Shown one piece after another: positions 36,701 through 48,864 of a DNA stretch of 64,000 nucleotides. The DNA comes from Lactifluus volemus (Eukaryota > Basidiomycota > Agaricomycetes > Russulales > Russulaceae). The DNA lies in the NCBI GenBank assembly GCA_022376515.1, contig WTXI01000012.1:558001-622000 (forward strand), written 5' to 3'. Each line of letters begins with the position of its first letter. The first letter of the stretch is position 1. The notes below the pieces were generated by a model that searched no databases, was not told the origin of the DNA, and was given only the letters and a program-made list of their open reading frames with translations. Both the position numbers and the translations under genes were made by a program.

Positions 36701-37905
36701 GAATAGACAAGCTGAGATATGATCGTGCTGTTCCGAATTGTCGAACTCAACCAGAGAACCAAAGAGGAAGGGGTGACGTACGAGACGAAGAACATGGATA
36801 CCCCCATTGCGCCGAGATCAATAAAGACGCCCGTTGCAGGAAAGATAATCATGCCATCTGTGCCACGTGTCCATGATCGGTGGAGTAAGATGAAATAACG
36901 CGAAACGTGACGCACATGATATACCATCGAGTATGTTCAGGAGTAAGCCAAGGACAACAGCAGGCAAGGAGAGAACAACTTGTGTCATGGCTGACTTTGT
37001 ATGGGCGACCCACTTGTGCGACGGGTAGTGGGATTCTGGAAATGAGGACAACTGAAGGAGTGGCGTGCGTTCCGTGAAAGATCGAGGTGAGGCTGTTGAG
37101 CGTGGTGGTGGTGGTGGTGGTGGTGGTAGCATTGTGTTCTCGTGTGACTGAAATGACCGGTAGAGGACAGGACTCGGTCCTGAAAGGACAGGTGTGTGAA
37201 TATCCTCTGTATCTTCATCAACGTGCTCCCGTGTCGGGCTGGGGCTGCCGTGTCGGGCCATGAGGATACTCAGGTTTGATTGTGGATGGAGCTTCAAAGG
37301 TCGGGCGTCCAGCGTGGAGGTCGACTCTGCCAAGTTAAATAAGGATGAGGATGGAGTCTCAGCACGATCGCGTGGTTGCTCTGTGTGCTCAATTGGGAGG
37401 GAACGGACGGACTCGGAAGGTGGCGGGAAGATGAATGCAGATGTGTGTACAACATCGTGTATCATAAGAGTCTCAGAGTCGGGTACTTCGGGTGTGTGAG
37501 ATTGTGAGTGGACGATACCGGAGGGCCTAGGTAGAGACAAGGTAACACCGGATAGTTCCATAGTGTGGGCACGAATATCATCCCGGGAGTGACGAGGTGG
37601 AAAGCTTCCGGGGAAGAGACCGGTGAAATTTGCGTGAGAGGGAATAGGATTGAGGAGGCTGATATTTAAAAAAAGAACAAGTTAGGGGGAGGGGAGGGTT
37701 TAAATGGAGAAAGAGGGACGCACCCAGCCCGTGACAGGGGTGAATCCGAGTAATGAAAAGTTGGCGTAATAAAACGTTGTTGAATATCGCGAGGGGAAGT
37801 ACCCTGGTTGGGTACTCCTCCATCGGTAGTATTCATCTCGTCAATAAATGGCACAAACGTGTGTCCATCCGAAGAGGACGTCTCGCTTGGCACAGATGGC
37901 GACAT
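33778..37905 (-). CDS. VSB1: Vacuolar SulP-family transporter with STAS and cyclic-nucleotide-binding domains (VSB1/YGR125W type)
   Basis: Fifteen exons give 1102 aa: 37905-37724, 37658-36916, 36857-36646, 36589-36478, 36418-36134, 36056-35919, 35866-35762, 35707-35587, 35531-35431, 35368-35192, 35145-34696, 34638-34576, 34520-34413, 34357-33899, 33830-33778. All phases agree. Order: a ~260-residue Ser-rich N-terminus with a poly-Pro run from a GGT triplet repeat (37,102-37,127); the SulP membrane domain beginning at LDGISYGMIIFPATGVF and including GFFPRHILVGCIGGVG and GTVPNYLVYVN; a STAS domain around LQGFLFFGTIAHVEE and VLDFALVLGVDLSAAEAF; then a cyclic-nucleotide-type domain with PKDHVLWRQGDAADGLYVI. 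In yeast the homologue is a vacuolar membrane protein needed for basic amino acid storage. Whether this domain binds a nucleotide is not known. Several acceptors are AAG. It is divergent with the NUDT21 gene. Confidence 0.95.
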
Positions 37906-38127
37906 ATGATCAAAAGGTAAAGTCAGCTGGGGTGAAAGGAAGCGTTGTAGAGTTTCTACATTGCCACCCTCAGAGCTGCCCTCGCCTCACTGGACTGGAC
38001 TCGACCTCGACCGCCGAGTCCGACAAGACGGGTAAACTTAAATTTTTGAAATTGAAAGACAATTTATTGTCTGATAACTTCAAGTTCCTCCTCTCTTTCC
38101 GCCAACCCTCAATTAAAAATAAGACAA
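37906..38127. promoter_or_regulatory. Shared upstream region of VSB1 and NUDT21 genes
   Basis: Only 222 bp separate the two divergent start codons, so both promoters must lie here or extend into the neighbour. No clear TATA box is visible. Confidence 0.5.
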
Positions 38128-39225
38128 ATGTCGAACACTATCGCACTGTATGCGCATTTTTGCCTCTTATCGCGTTATCATCTTACGCTCTTGTCTTTTA
38201 GCTACCCACTCTCCAACTTTACTTTTAGGTGCGTATCATAATGCAGTTTGCGCAAATCTCAACTTGGTTTTCTTCTTTACGTCCTCGGTAAGAGTTAACC
38301 CCACCTGACCTACCCATGCGACTACCAGTACCAAAGAGGCACAACCTGAGGAAGATCCATCTGTCACCGCTCGTCTTCAGCGTCTCCAAAACAATTATGA
38401 AGATTTCGGTATGCGTCGCACAGTTGAAGGCGTCCTCGTCGTACATGACCATGGTCACCCACACATCCTCATGCTCCAAATTGCCAATGCGTTCTTCAAG
38501 CTGTATGCCCCGCCCCCTGCCCGTTGTCTATGCCTCGCCCTGACTCATCCCAAGTCCCGGCGACTACCTAAAACCCGGCGAGGACGAACTAGAGGGGCTC
38601 AAGCGCCGTCTAGACGATCGCCTAGCTCCTCCCAGCGATTCTCACCAATTCAACGCCTCCCATGGGATAGACAATGACTGGGAAATCGGTGACTGTCTCG
38701 CCCAGTGGTGGCGCCCGAACTTCGAGACCTTCATGGTGCGTTATATGCCCATCATCCTCTCTTCTCCGCCGATCTGACAGCCGAACGTTGTCCACCACCC
38801 ACGTGCGTTTAGTATCCGTTTGTACCCGCACACATCACCAAACCCAAGGAATGCAAAAAGCTTTTCCTTGTGCAGATGCCCGAGCGCAGTTCGTCCCTCT
38901 TCGATCGCTTACCTTCCCAGGGTGTACACTTACGTCCTTTTGTTTACCATAGAAGTTCTTGCCGTTCCCAAAAACATGAAGCTCCTTGCTATCCCACTTT
39001 TCGAACTCTACGACAATGCTGCGCGGTAGCAACCGGATCTTGTTTTTTTTTTCTTCTCCCGCGGCTGAGACGCATATATGTTTTGTAGGTATGGCCCGCA
39101 ACTCTCAGCAATTCCACATCTCCTCTCTCGGTATTTCCTGTTCCTTTTTTGTTTTTGGATCTACGACCTACCTTCTATCACCTTCTTTTTTCTCTGATGA
39201 CAGGTATAACTTTATCTATCAATAA
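38128..39225 (+). CDS. NUDT21: Cleavage factor Im 25-kDa subunit (CFIm25)
   Basis: Eight exons give 204 aa: 38128-38147, 38202-38228, 38329-38502, 38555-38735, 38813-38888, 38953-39025, 39089-39130, 39204-39225. The protein follows the family end to end: LYPLSNFTF near the N-terminus, GMRRTVEGVLVVH, the Nudix-like region with [51 protein letters not shown] and the C-terminal FELYDNAARYGP and LLSRYNFIYQ. CFIm25 binds UGUA elements in pre-mRNA as part of the nuclear 3'-end processing machinery. The fold is Nudix, but family members lack the full catalytic glutamate set and bind RNA instead. It is slightly shorter than the human protein (227 aa), with the N-terminus trimmed. One acceptor (38,554) is AAG. 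Confidence 0.95.
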
Positions 39226-41043
39226 CTCAGCTTCCTTGTCCCATGCCGAGAAAGGCAACAGAGCTCCTCTTCCGAGGCGTGCCTCTGAAAATTTCGGCGC
39301 ACCGAAGCCGCTTCTCTGGCCCTTTCCACTGCTTTGAGCGTTTGAATCCTCTCTCGCGCCGTTCTACAGCCCCGTATCATGCCCCGCCACGTAGTTTGTA
39401 CAGTCAAAATATGAGACTTTGTTCATCGAACCGCACAACCAGCGCGATACCATGGCCTTTATCAAGGGAGCTATATGATCCTCCCCATTTCACCATCTGC
39501 TGAGCCTATGCTCACGAGCTCTTCCCCAACGTATCCTAGACTGACTTTAACCTGAACTGACATATTGACCTAATCGTTGGTCATGCAACAGACTTTCCGG
39601 GCTGCAGACACACAAACGTGCGTTCTTATGTATCCGGAGTTTCTATCAGACTCGTCCGCGACTTGAGCGCTGTCAATAGCCAGAACTCTACCTGCATACT
39701 CTCTTTAGAATCATTCCGGCCGGCTCGACAGCGCTATTCTGCATCGATAACAACCTGCACTGGTACCTTGAACGTATGTTTTGCCATTCTTTGGTTGCCC
39801 CCCAAAACCACGCACGCACGCCATCACCCTCGCCGTGCGGCTATAGTGTGGTTGACAGATAAGGCTGAATCAAAATGCAGTAAACCTTCATGACAGTACC
39901 AAATAGACCCTCACATGGCCTCACAACCCGACCCGCCGTTGGCACTAATTAGAGTCTCCGTGTTCAGGTGCTCGGGTTCCTTAGTCACTAGGTTGTCCCT
40001 CGAGTGCGCCTCTGAAATTGCACGTGGTACAGTACCTGGCTTGTGACTTATGGTAACAGGTAATCGTTACCTAAGAGTCCAGATTTATCTCGTCATCACA
40101 CGACTATCTTGTTTTGATGGCGTCTAAGACGGTGTCGGTCGACAGTTCTCCCTTCTGGTACTGTTGACGAGGGAAGACCTCGACGGTCAGTCGATGAGAC
40201 CCAGGTCTAGTAAATTACTACACAAAGGGGGACCCTCATTTTTTTGACAGCAGATCGCCGGTCCGGAAAGATTGGGAGATTTCGAAAGATAATCGCCATC
40301 TTTGATGTGTCGCTTAAAGGATGCGCCCTGCCCCTCCCCCTGGGTAAATCACCACTTGTTTACGTCCATTGCGACTTGTTTACGTCCATTGCGCGTCGCC
40401 CACGGCGTTTTCACCTTTTTCAATAGGAGTCGGAGTCGCGTTTGGTGGTGCCCCCACTGGCTTTTCTGTACTTGAAGGTTTGATATCGGCGTGTCAACTG
40501 AGGTGTTGTTGGAGCTTTGCAAGGAGCCGTCTAGATGGAGAGAGTCTTCTAGGGACCTGGGCCTGGAGCCGTGCGTCTGTTCACAGACTGGTGGTGAATT
40601 CCAATCGTACGCATCTATTCCCATACTCCTGTTAATCCAATACCCTGAAGATAACTCCACTCTTCTCATTCCTTTGGGTGACGGTTTCTTTCATTCATCA
40701 CTGCTCCAGTGGAGACATCGAGATTTGGCTGTCACGGGGTTAAGTGGACTTATTTAACGTAAATAAACCCGAACTCTGTAGTTTAAAAAAGGCAACATCC
40801 GACCACTATTTCAAATCGGTATAGAGAAATCACAGGGATGACGGTTTCATAACGAGTATGGGATCATTTTTTGTGCGCGAGGTGAGGTGCTCGGTTCGAT
40901 TGAGATCAGTCTGCCGCTCACCATGAGGAGCACCCCGAAGGGATCCATTCTAATATATTACTGACTTGATCCGCCTGCATTCAATCAAGCGAGGCATCTT
41001 GAGCACGACGACGACGAACAGCACAAACAACTCACCATCACCT
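39226..41043. other. No gene recognised
   Basis: The 3' flanks of NUDT21 and of the monooxygenase gene meet here. Fragments near 39,400-39,770 on the plus strand look like worn coding sequence with stops, but I could not assign a family. Short direct repeats lie at 40,358-40,390 (TTTACGTCCATTGCG twice). Confidence 0.4.
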
Positions 41044-43367
41044 TTAGTTCACGACGTCCCTCAGGTCTCCACGACTGTGGAGGATGGACAATGCCAGGAC
41101 AGACAACAGGACCCCAACGAGAATGGCCACCGCAAGCCATACCTTGTACGACCACTCGGACGACGACGATGACCGCCGGGCGTGCAGACGGCGCCACTCT
41201 TCCGCTCCAGGACCCTCGACCTCATAGTCTTCCCAGCACGGTTTTCTCAGCCACCACCAAAGTAGGACGAGCGGACCTGGAAACGTGGTGACGATGCGGC
41301 CGCGCTTGCCGACGCGGTACCACGACGCGCACTGGGACCAGGCCATGTCTTTGAGCCGCTCCTGCAGCATGTCGTTGTACCTCTCCGTGGCTGCGTCCGA
41401 TGGCACAACGCTCTTGAGCGTGCCTGAACGCAGGGGCTCAAAGAGCTGAAGAAGGTAAGTGACCTGTGACTCTTCGGAGAAGATGACGGATGAATGGCCA
41501 GGAGTCACGTTCGGACCTGTAGGGCATGATGTTATATAAAAAAAACGAAATAGCGTTCTTGGTGGTGCTCGTCTGTGGCGGAGACATACCTAGCATCATG
41601 AAGAAATTTGGGAAACCGGGGACGGTGCTACCTAGGTATGCCGTTGGTCCGCCATGCGCATCGTTGTACTCTTTCAGCGTGCCTCTCGTGCCACGTGCGT
41701 TCAGCGGGTAATGGTCCTGTGTGAAGCATCAGCAAGACGTTCGTCAGATGAGAAAGGTACAAACAGTTATGAAGCCTGTGCCATATATTAGAACATCGAG
41801 AGGAATCTCCTCGCCTGGTCAATGTTAGTCATATTCGACCCTTCATGAATAAGATCTGCACTCCATACCCGTTTCCGTGACAACGCCATGTGGTTCGACA
41901 TGTGCAATGTGGTCAAAAGTGAGACGCACGTTTGGACAGTTTAATGACTGGAGATAGCCGAGATCGCGTAACACGAGCCTGCACCCCATTGCTGCGTAAT
42001 GTCTAAGAGACCATTTGTGCGTGCATAAAGGCGAATACGTACGATATTTAGGGATGATGAGCTGGTGATACTTGGGCGGGACAACGCTTTTCATGTATTT
42101 CTCCGAAATCTATCACCAGTTGGATGCCCAAAAAGGGACGGGGTTCAAGGTAGCGTACGTGCCTTTGTAAATAACCTGTTCGCGTAATTATTTCCTTTGG
42201 TTCTGAACGCAAGGAAAAATATTTCGAGCTGTGAAGCGCATCAGACCCGGATCTAGAGTACATGGCCATAAGCATAGCGTACCCTCGCCGCGATCAAGAA
42301 ACGATGGATAAGCCGCACGAGCGGGACGTGGGTCAACGCCCATTTTGTGAATTTTGAATAAGGGACGTTCGACTGTTCAGTTGGTATGGTTTAGCAGGCC
42401 GTAAGGTTGTCTCCTTAAAATTTAACTTACGGCCTCCACAAACCACCACGGGGTCCGGACAAAATTTACGACGCTGACGGTTGGGTCCTTTGATATTACT
42501 GGGATGAACTGGACCCTGCAGAGATAGTTAGAGCGAAAAGACAGTGTTCCAAATCGAGAAGGGCCTTACGCGGAAGCACCGTTACCTAACACGCCCACAC
42601 GCTTTTCGTGGAGGTCGACATCGTGTCTCCAGCGCGCCGAATGGAACACCTCCCCTTTGAATGACTCGACGCCCCGTAGGTTTGGGAAGCGAGGGACGGC
42701 TAAGATGCCAATGGCGGACACGAGGGCCGTCGCGCTAGACAGCTGCTTATCGCCTGTACGCACATCGCGCGTCTCGATGCGCCACACGCTCGCATCTGCA
42801 TCCCACTCGACCTTGTCGACAGACGTATGAAACCGGCAGTGGGCGCGCAGGCCGTGTTTGTCTATCACATCCCGCAAGTACTCCAAGATTTCAGGTTGTG
42901 CGCCATGTGAGCGCTCCCAATCCAGTTTAGGGTCCGTAGAGAGCGCATAGAAGTGGATGGGGACATCTGACGCACAACCCTAGAAGAGGGATCATGATAA
43001 GGACGGAGGAATGGGTGATTAGTCTGTCCGGTACGTGCGGGATACGTGTTATCCTGTAATCCCATTCAGTAGGAGAGCAATGAGGGTTGTTGTTGCGGAC
43101 TTACTCTCCACGTTCCTCCAACATCAGCACCACGTTCATATATCTGCGCCACAATGTTAATTTAAATTCTTTGTGGCACTCCCGGAGAACGCAAACCCAC
43201 CACAAAATTGCTAAACGACCATTTCGTTTTGAGCCCGATAGCCGTAGCGAGGCCTCCAAAGCTGTAAATTCAAACGGTCTCAATGCTCTGCGCTGGGCCA
43301 GAGGAGGATTGGCATACCCTGCACCAACGATAGCAACGTTGAAGTCGGCGTTAGGTTTGAGACTCAT
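41044..43367 (-). CDS. Flavin-dependent monooxygenase, Baeyer-Villiger-like, membrane-anchored
   Basis: Thirteen exons give 551 aa: 43367-43318, 43261-43201, 43143-43105, 43053-43039, 42979-42570, 42515-42431, 42372-42283, 42228-42163, 42109-42043, 41991-41869, 41814-41765, 41716-41590, 41516-41044. Seen motifs: the FAD-binding [33 protein letters not shown], the Baeyer-Villiger fingerprint FKGEVFHSARW (F-x-G-x3-H-x3-W), the second nucleotide-binding loop VLGNGASAVQFIP, and GPNVTPGHSSVIF near the end. A hydrophobic stretch (VWLAVAILVGVLLSVLALSIL) close to the C-terminus suggests a tail anchor. The substrate is unknown; relatives oxidise ketones or act in secondary metabolism. The fourth exon is only 15 nt. 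Two introns need GC donors, both reading GCACGTAC, to keep the YPGCASD and ISEKYMK segments in frame. Confidence 0.92.
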
Positions 43368-45139
43368 GTTGAAAGGACGGGAAAGCTGGTACTTGGGGGC
43401 ACGTCTCTCTTATCGAGTGACGACTGGCCACCACTTTTTACGTGCCAAAAGCCGGTGCCGGTGTAAAACGGATGCCGGAATCCACCCAAGTGCAGTCCAT
43501 GTGACCGATGTCAAAAATTTTGGTCTTCCAGAGACAAACCGCACTATAAAAAAGGTCATCAGAACACCTTACTTAGCTGCCAGTGGGTCAATATCGCACT
43601 GTCACCGCAACTACGGCGAGAGGTCCCTTCTTATCCTTTTAGAAAGGAAAACATATCCACGATGATTGCTACTTTCCTTGGCTTCACAGGGTGAGGCCAA
43701 GTCGTGATTAGTATATGGAAACAATTGTAGCTGTGATGAGACCAAACATGTCGGGCACATGTCAGAGGAGCCATTTGAACTCTGCACGTGAAAAAATAGA
43801 ATTAGTAGTCCTCTTGACAGGGAAGAGAACGCTGATATCTCAAGTTTCCAGTAATCCACGAAGAAAGCAACGCCAGAGTATCCGAGTCTTCCCGGCCTGC
43901 ATGGGGCGGTAATCACCAAATATATTGAGATTCACATTTCCCTCGTCGAACATGGTCAAAAAAGCAGAGTAGACAATTAAAAAAGGCTATGGCCGCGTGT
44001 TGCGAAGTAGCTGTGTACTTGATGTCATGTACCAGACAAAGACCAAAATTTCAGGTGGGGGGAAGAGCGGAGATCGAATACTACACGTGACTCGCTTGCT
44101 GCGATGGCCGTTTTCCCGAACTTCGTATTCCGTAACTTGTCGATTCAACATTCCATGGCCTAATGGCTCAGTGAATTGTACGATTCGGAGGAGGCCTCCA
44201 TACGCCGAAAATCGCTTGTGCAATGCGCGCAGACAATCCGAAGGCAAAGCCCCCGGCACGCAAAGCGAAACCTACGGGTCCGACGAGCGGCGGTATTATC
44301 GTTGCGCAAAAGTCCTGCATCCGAATTATGCCATGACATGAACATGACTCCCCGTACTCCAAATAAAAAACGAGATTTGCTCACGTCGGGGTGGTAAAAG
44401 TCCTCTTGAAATGTGATGTAGTAACGGCCACTTTCGTTCCGGAGCGTGAGGCGTGAAAAGAGGCTGACGGTAATACGAATCAGCATTTACAAATGACCAC
44501 GAGAGGTTGAACGGAATTGTACCGAGTGCGCGCTGGGGGCAACGGTGAGAATCTGATATGAAACACCTGGATCACGTCGAGGAAGAGTATTGATTTTTCC
44601 GCGTCATATGCTAAATACCTTCATCAACTTGCGTGGGTAGGGGAAAGAAGGAATCAACGTGCTAATCTTGTCGACAATAACTTCCATACGCGGCGACATG
44701 ACACGATACCATCTTTGCGGCGTTCAGCCAAGGTTGGACGAACCGGGCGAAGGCGCGACGCACTGATAGATGCCAAGTATCCCTTCACGCGAGTTGGGCC
44801 CAGGATCTACACTGCACAGTGGGTGGCGAAAGCCAGCATCTTTAGTAAAGTATCTGGTGTTATAGTTGTCGTATCACGAAGTCAGTCTTAACCATGATGA
44901 TGCGAGCCAATCTGGGGGGTGTAATCGCTTCTGGCCTGCTACGCACTTTTGAATGGCAGCCTGCTGAACGTCGGGAGAAGCTGAGGCCATGAATCGTTGC
45001 AAAATTCTTTCTATTTCATTTGTTGGATTCTCCATTGCCCTCGTTCGTTGATATGTTGAATAGGGTTCAAGTGAGAGGAGTTGTGAATCCGAGTATGACG
45101 TCACGCGCCCATTTCCCTTGCTCTATAGACAAACCCTTA
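43368..45139. other. No gene recognised
   Basis: Only short frames without motifs are present. This includes the 5' flank of the monooxygenase gene. Confidence 0.45.
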
Positions 45140-45640
45140 ATTGAGGCGGCACACAGGCGCCTCTATTGAAAATCACTTCCAGGAATCCGTGTATCTATCG
45201 CGGCCATGTTATACAGGCTGTCAAGCAGGGAGATTGCCGCGACCGGCTGGATCCGCGACCACCATTCCACCTTGTGTTCAACTTATGGTACGGTCATTAC
45301 TCAGCCGTGGCGCAAATCCCGGACAACGTGTAGTATGACGCCGTTGCACTTTGCGTCAAGAGAGGGACATGTCGAAATTGTGAGGCTGTTACTTGACCAA
45401 GGCGATGTGGATCCGAAGCAGCAAAAGATCATCACTCCCTTCAATTGCATCATGATGACATCATACAACACCATTTCGAGGTCTTGAAGCTATTATTAGA
45501 GCGGGGAGGAAATCTTCATTGGCAAGATGATTGTGGAAAGACGCCATGTGCATTTACACGGAGGTAGTCGGAATATTGCCCAATTATTGTCAGAGTATGG
45601 AGCATACTGCCAGTGTATTGAGGTATGATCGATTATGATT
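45140..45640 (+). pseudogene. Ankyrin-repeat relic
   Basis: Three partly overlapping frames together read as ankyrin repeats: MTPLHFASREGHVEIVRLLL with DQGDVDP, then HHFEVLKLLLERGGNLHW, then SRNIAQLLSEYGAY. They are separated by frameshifts and a stop, and no continuous splice model joins them. The 3' end resembles that of the relic at 46.9 kb, so the two are probably old duplicates. Confidence 0.65.
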
Positions 45641-46312
45641 TCACTTTACAGCCACTCAAATGCGTCTTTTATCTCAGGTGTAATAACTTGAAGGAGTAAG
45701 ACGACACAGACCATGTGGCAATAAGGAGGGTCACAGCGAAGGAAATAGTCAGAAATGAGTGGCCGCAAGCACCCTTGCCAGTGGAAGTGTCTATCAACTG
45801 TTCTGTGTGACCTTCGTTTCCCGCGCTCAGGCTGTCGCTCAGAGTTTGGCTAATGATGTACACACGTCGGTGTGCGGAAACGGCACTGCTTTCAGACAGC
45901 TGAAACCAGTTCGAATCAGAGGTACTTGTCTCCTGGTACGAAATTCCTCGTGCCAGTGGAAGGCAAATGCTCCGTGTCCTCGTTGTCTGCAAGCATCAGG
46001 AACCTTGTTTTGTGCAACCCGAGCCCCGGCTAGGCTCGGCTAGCATAAACAAATTTCTTGATGTGCCACACGTCGACTCGGAGTCCTGCTTGCAACCATA
46101 CCAGAGTTGTTCGGCCTAGGCCACTGGAAACTGAATCTGAACAAGGGGGTCTAAGCCAGTATGCACAAGTGGGCACACTGTCAAATGTCGCTCAGGCTCT
46201 CACGTCTCAACGACGGTCGAAAAATGTCAAGGTTCGAAGGTAGCAAGTTGAACTGAGTCCACCTTACACACCTCGCAAGCAAACCACCACCCCAACACCA
46301 CCGTCATCTGAT

Positions 46313-46960
46313 AACTCGATGTCTAGCATCCTCTTCTGAGTCTGACCCAACTTTCAATTGCCAAAGCTTTGTCTGAGTACGCCAAGGAAACCGGAATCGA
46401 TCTCACAAAAAACCCTTTTGCCGACCAGCTTCAGAGTTGTGAGTTTGTCGATGCTATTTCTAAGCTACTTCAAGATAGAGCAAAGGCATTCAGAGTTTGT
46501 CCAGATAAACATCGCAAATTGATCAATTGCTTTGATCCCATATTACAGTCCCTTGATGTATTCTCCGACACCGTTGGCGAGGCACTTATTCTCGTGAGCC
46601 CCGCCCCATGGATCACTCTTTACAATCACACCCAGGTACCGTTTCCACCTGCAAAGGCAATCCTTGTCGGCATCGACATCCTCGAAGTATGTACCTGAAA
46701 TTCGATCATAGTCATATCTGGATCATTCAGGCTGCTTCCGGTGTCAGTCAAAGCTATGATAGCTCTTTGAGCGTGGAAGAACTCGGGACCTCTGGACATC
46801 ATCGAATGGTCATCTCGAGGCTGTCAAGTTGTTGCTAGAGTGGGGAGGAGATCCTCATCTGCAAAATGTTGAAGGCGGAACGTCAGACTCAGGCTGGACA
46901 GCGTTAAGCAGCGGCAGTCGGGGTATTACCCAATTGGGCACGGTATGATCACATACACAT
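46313..46960 (+). pseudogene. Goodbye-domain plus ankyrin fragment of a STAND-type protein
   Basis: The frame from about 46,355 encodes IAKALSEYAKETGIDLTKNP, LQSCEFVDAISKLLQDRAKAF and PPAKAILVGIDILE, matching the N-terminal Goodbye domain of fungal STAND (NACHT) proteins. A typical intron (46,688-46,730) leads to AASGVSQSYDS, the usual end of the domain. Within about 20 codons the sequence changes to NGHLEAVKLLLEWGGDPHLQN, an ankyrin repeat, in another frame. The NACHT NTPase domain that normally lies between is absent. At the 5' end, MSS and SESDPTF are out of frame with the rest. Deletion plus frameshifts make a working receptor unlikely. Confidence 0.7.
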
Positions 46961-47330
46961 ACAAGTATAGGCTGCTCAAAACTTCTGCTGCCATTCACGT
47001 GTCCACCGTGACCTACTATGCGGGCTCGAGTCATAACTTTTTTTAATTTGTTGGGGTGAAGGTCATCTGATACAACTGCACCGCTGTTTCTATGTCACCG
47101 ACAAAGTACGTTTCACGCGTTTCCACGCTATGCATGGCGCGAGGGTGCACCGAAGAGCGGGCTTGAAAGCATAAGTGAATAGATATCTCGCTTAGAATCG
47201 GTTATCAGGATAGCCAATCTTTAAAATGCGGGGTAACCGTGACTACGTCGGGTTAGGCCGGAACGATTACATAATTTAGAACAACTTCCGCCGTAGCAGT
47301 AGCAGTCTCATCTCAGTTCCATCAAGCCTA
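46961..47330. other. Upstream region of the acyltransferase gene
   Basis: I see no gene. The acyltransferase ATG follows directly at 47,331. Confidence 0.4.
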
Positions 47331-48864
47331 ATGGGTGAAGAGATTCATTCTACTGAGATATCTAAACGACCTCCCAAATCATGGGTCCAAACCCTTCATG
47401 GAATACTCTGTTTTATCGTTTTCAACTTTGGTACTCTCATGGTCGTTGCTTCTCAAATTCTCATCCTCTTACCCCTTCGCCTCCTTCCTTTTCAATCCGC
47501 CATCTCTCTCTATAATGTTGGAATTCGTCTCAGCAAGGGGTCATTTGGTGCTCTTCTTGGTCAGTCCTCTCGCCTACCCTCTTCCCCATCCTGCTCATTC
47601 CCCATCTCTAGTCCTCATGTGCCAATGGTTTGCACCGTCCACTCTCCTCATAACACTCGAACGCGATGGCCCCGGTGCCTTTTCACAGGACGAGATTGAC
47701 AAAATAGCTATACGAGGTAGCGACGGCCGCGTCTTGGGCCTCAATCTTCCCCGCAAGTCTGTCCTTATCGCGAATCACCAAGTCAGTACCTGAATCAATT
47801 CCCCTTGAGTGAGACTCACCTTAGTTACACCTGTTCAGGTCTATGTAGACTGGTGGTATACATGGTGCTTGACATACTTTATGGAGACTCATCGAGATGT
47901 GTGCATTGTCCTGAAAAAAAGTCTGAAATGGATCCCCGTCGCTGGCTGGGCAAGTCCATCAATCTCATCTCACTTGATCCCTTTCTTAATCTCTTTGGCT
48001 TGGCTTTTTAAGGGCATGCAATTCTTCAAATTTATCTTCTTGGCCCGCTCTTGGGCTTCCGACCGTCTCCATCTTGTAAAGCAGCTCTCCCTCTTGGGTC
48101 GGACAGCCCAGAAATATGATACCCCTCTCACTTTCATCATCTGGCCAGAGGGTCACATTTCCAGCCCCAAAACACGGGCTGTTAGCAAAAAGTATGCGAC
48201 AAACTTGGCATTGTAAGTTCTCCACCTCCCGCTACTGTCCTCCACCCATCGTGATTTCATAGTCCGACATGACTTATACCCTGCATCCACGATCAACGGG
48301 GTTGCATCACAGTCTGCGTGCCCTATCGCCATGTGTACCGGATCTGAAATTGCTTGACATCACTGTGGCGTACCCCGGTTCGTCGCATTCCATCTCAGTC
48401 ACTAGTCGGCTGAACTGGCATTTCCAGGAGTTCCGCCCTCGAAATACGCACGATCGTATTACACCCTGCGATCTGTTATCCTTGATGGCGTACCCCCTCC
48501 CGTCATTCATATGCACATCCGCCGATTTGACGTAGCCAAGGAAGTACCCATTGGCAATATATCTCAAGCCCGCGGCAATTCTGGAGTCCTACCACATGCC
48601 ACTTCTCATGGGCAAACGGTTCAAGTGCCTGAGGACGAGCGGCAGGTGTTCGATACTTGGTTGCAGGATCGGTGGATCGAGAAAGACCAATTTATCCAAC
48701 ACTTCTACGACACTGGCTCATTCTCATCTTCTCTCAAAGAGCATCCTGAGATCGACGTGCCGCTTCAGCTGAAGCACAAACGAGAAATTCTCGATGCTTT
48801 CTGCTTCTTCATTCCACCTATAACCGCATTTTTCTGGGCTCGGATTCTACGCTTGATACAGTGA
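47331..48864 (+). CDS. Lysophospholipid acyltransferase (AGPAT/LCLAT1-like) with an apparent frameshift
   Basis: Exons: 47331-47559, 47612-47781, 47839-47949, 48013-48212, 48263-48377, 48428-48864. The predicted ~420 aa protein has an N-terminal membrane segment (ILCFIVFNFGTLMVVASQ), motif I NHQVYVD (H-x4-D, split by an intron), an SLKWIPVAGW-GMQFFKFIFLARSW segment, a WPEGH motif where relatives have F/YPEGT, LHPRSTGLHHSLR, and a C-terminal HMHIRRFDVAKEVP with a final hydrophobic stretch. Such enzymes transfer an acyl chain to lysophosphatidic acid or lysocardiolipin in ER or mitochondrial membranes. Exon 4 is 200 nt where 201 are needed: relatives read KLGI before the next intron, and deletion of one base near 48,199 explains the shift. 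Intron 3 uses a consensus GC donor (GCAAGT). If the base is truly missing the gene is broken. Confidence 0.85.

Noticed and set aside
37102..37127. GGT triplet repeat as an independent regulatory element
   Set aside because: It lies inside the second exon of VSB1 and simply encodes a poly-Pro run.
41423..43100. Plus-strand frames and the idea that the monooxygenase is a pseudogene
   Set aside because: An apparent frame problem at YPGCASD disappears with a GC-AG intron of normal length; all other exons are intact.
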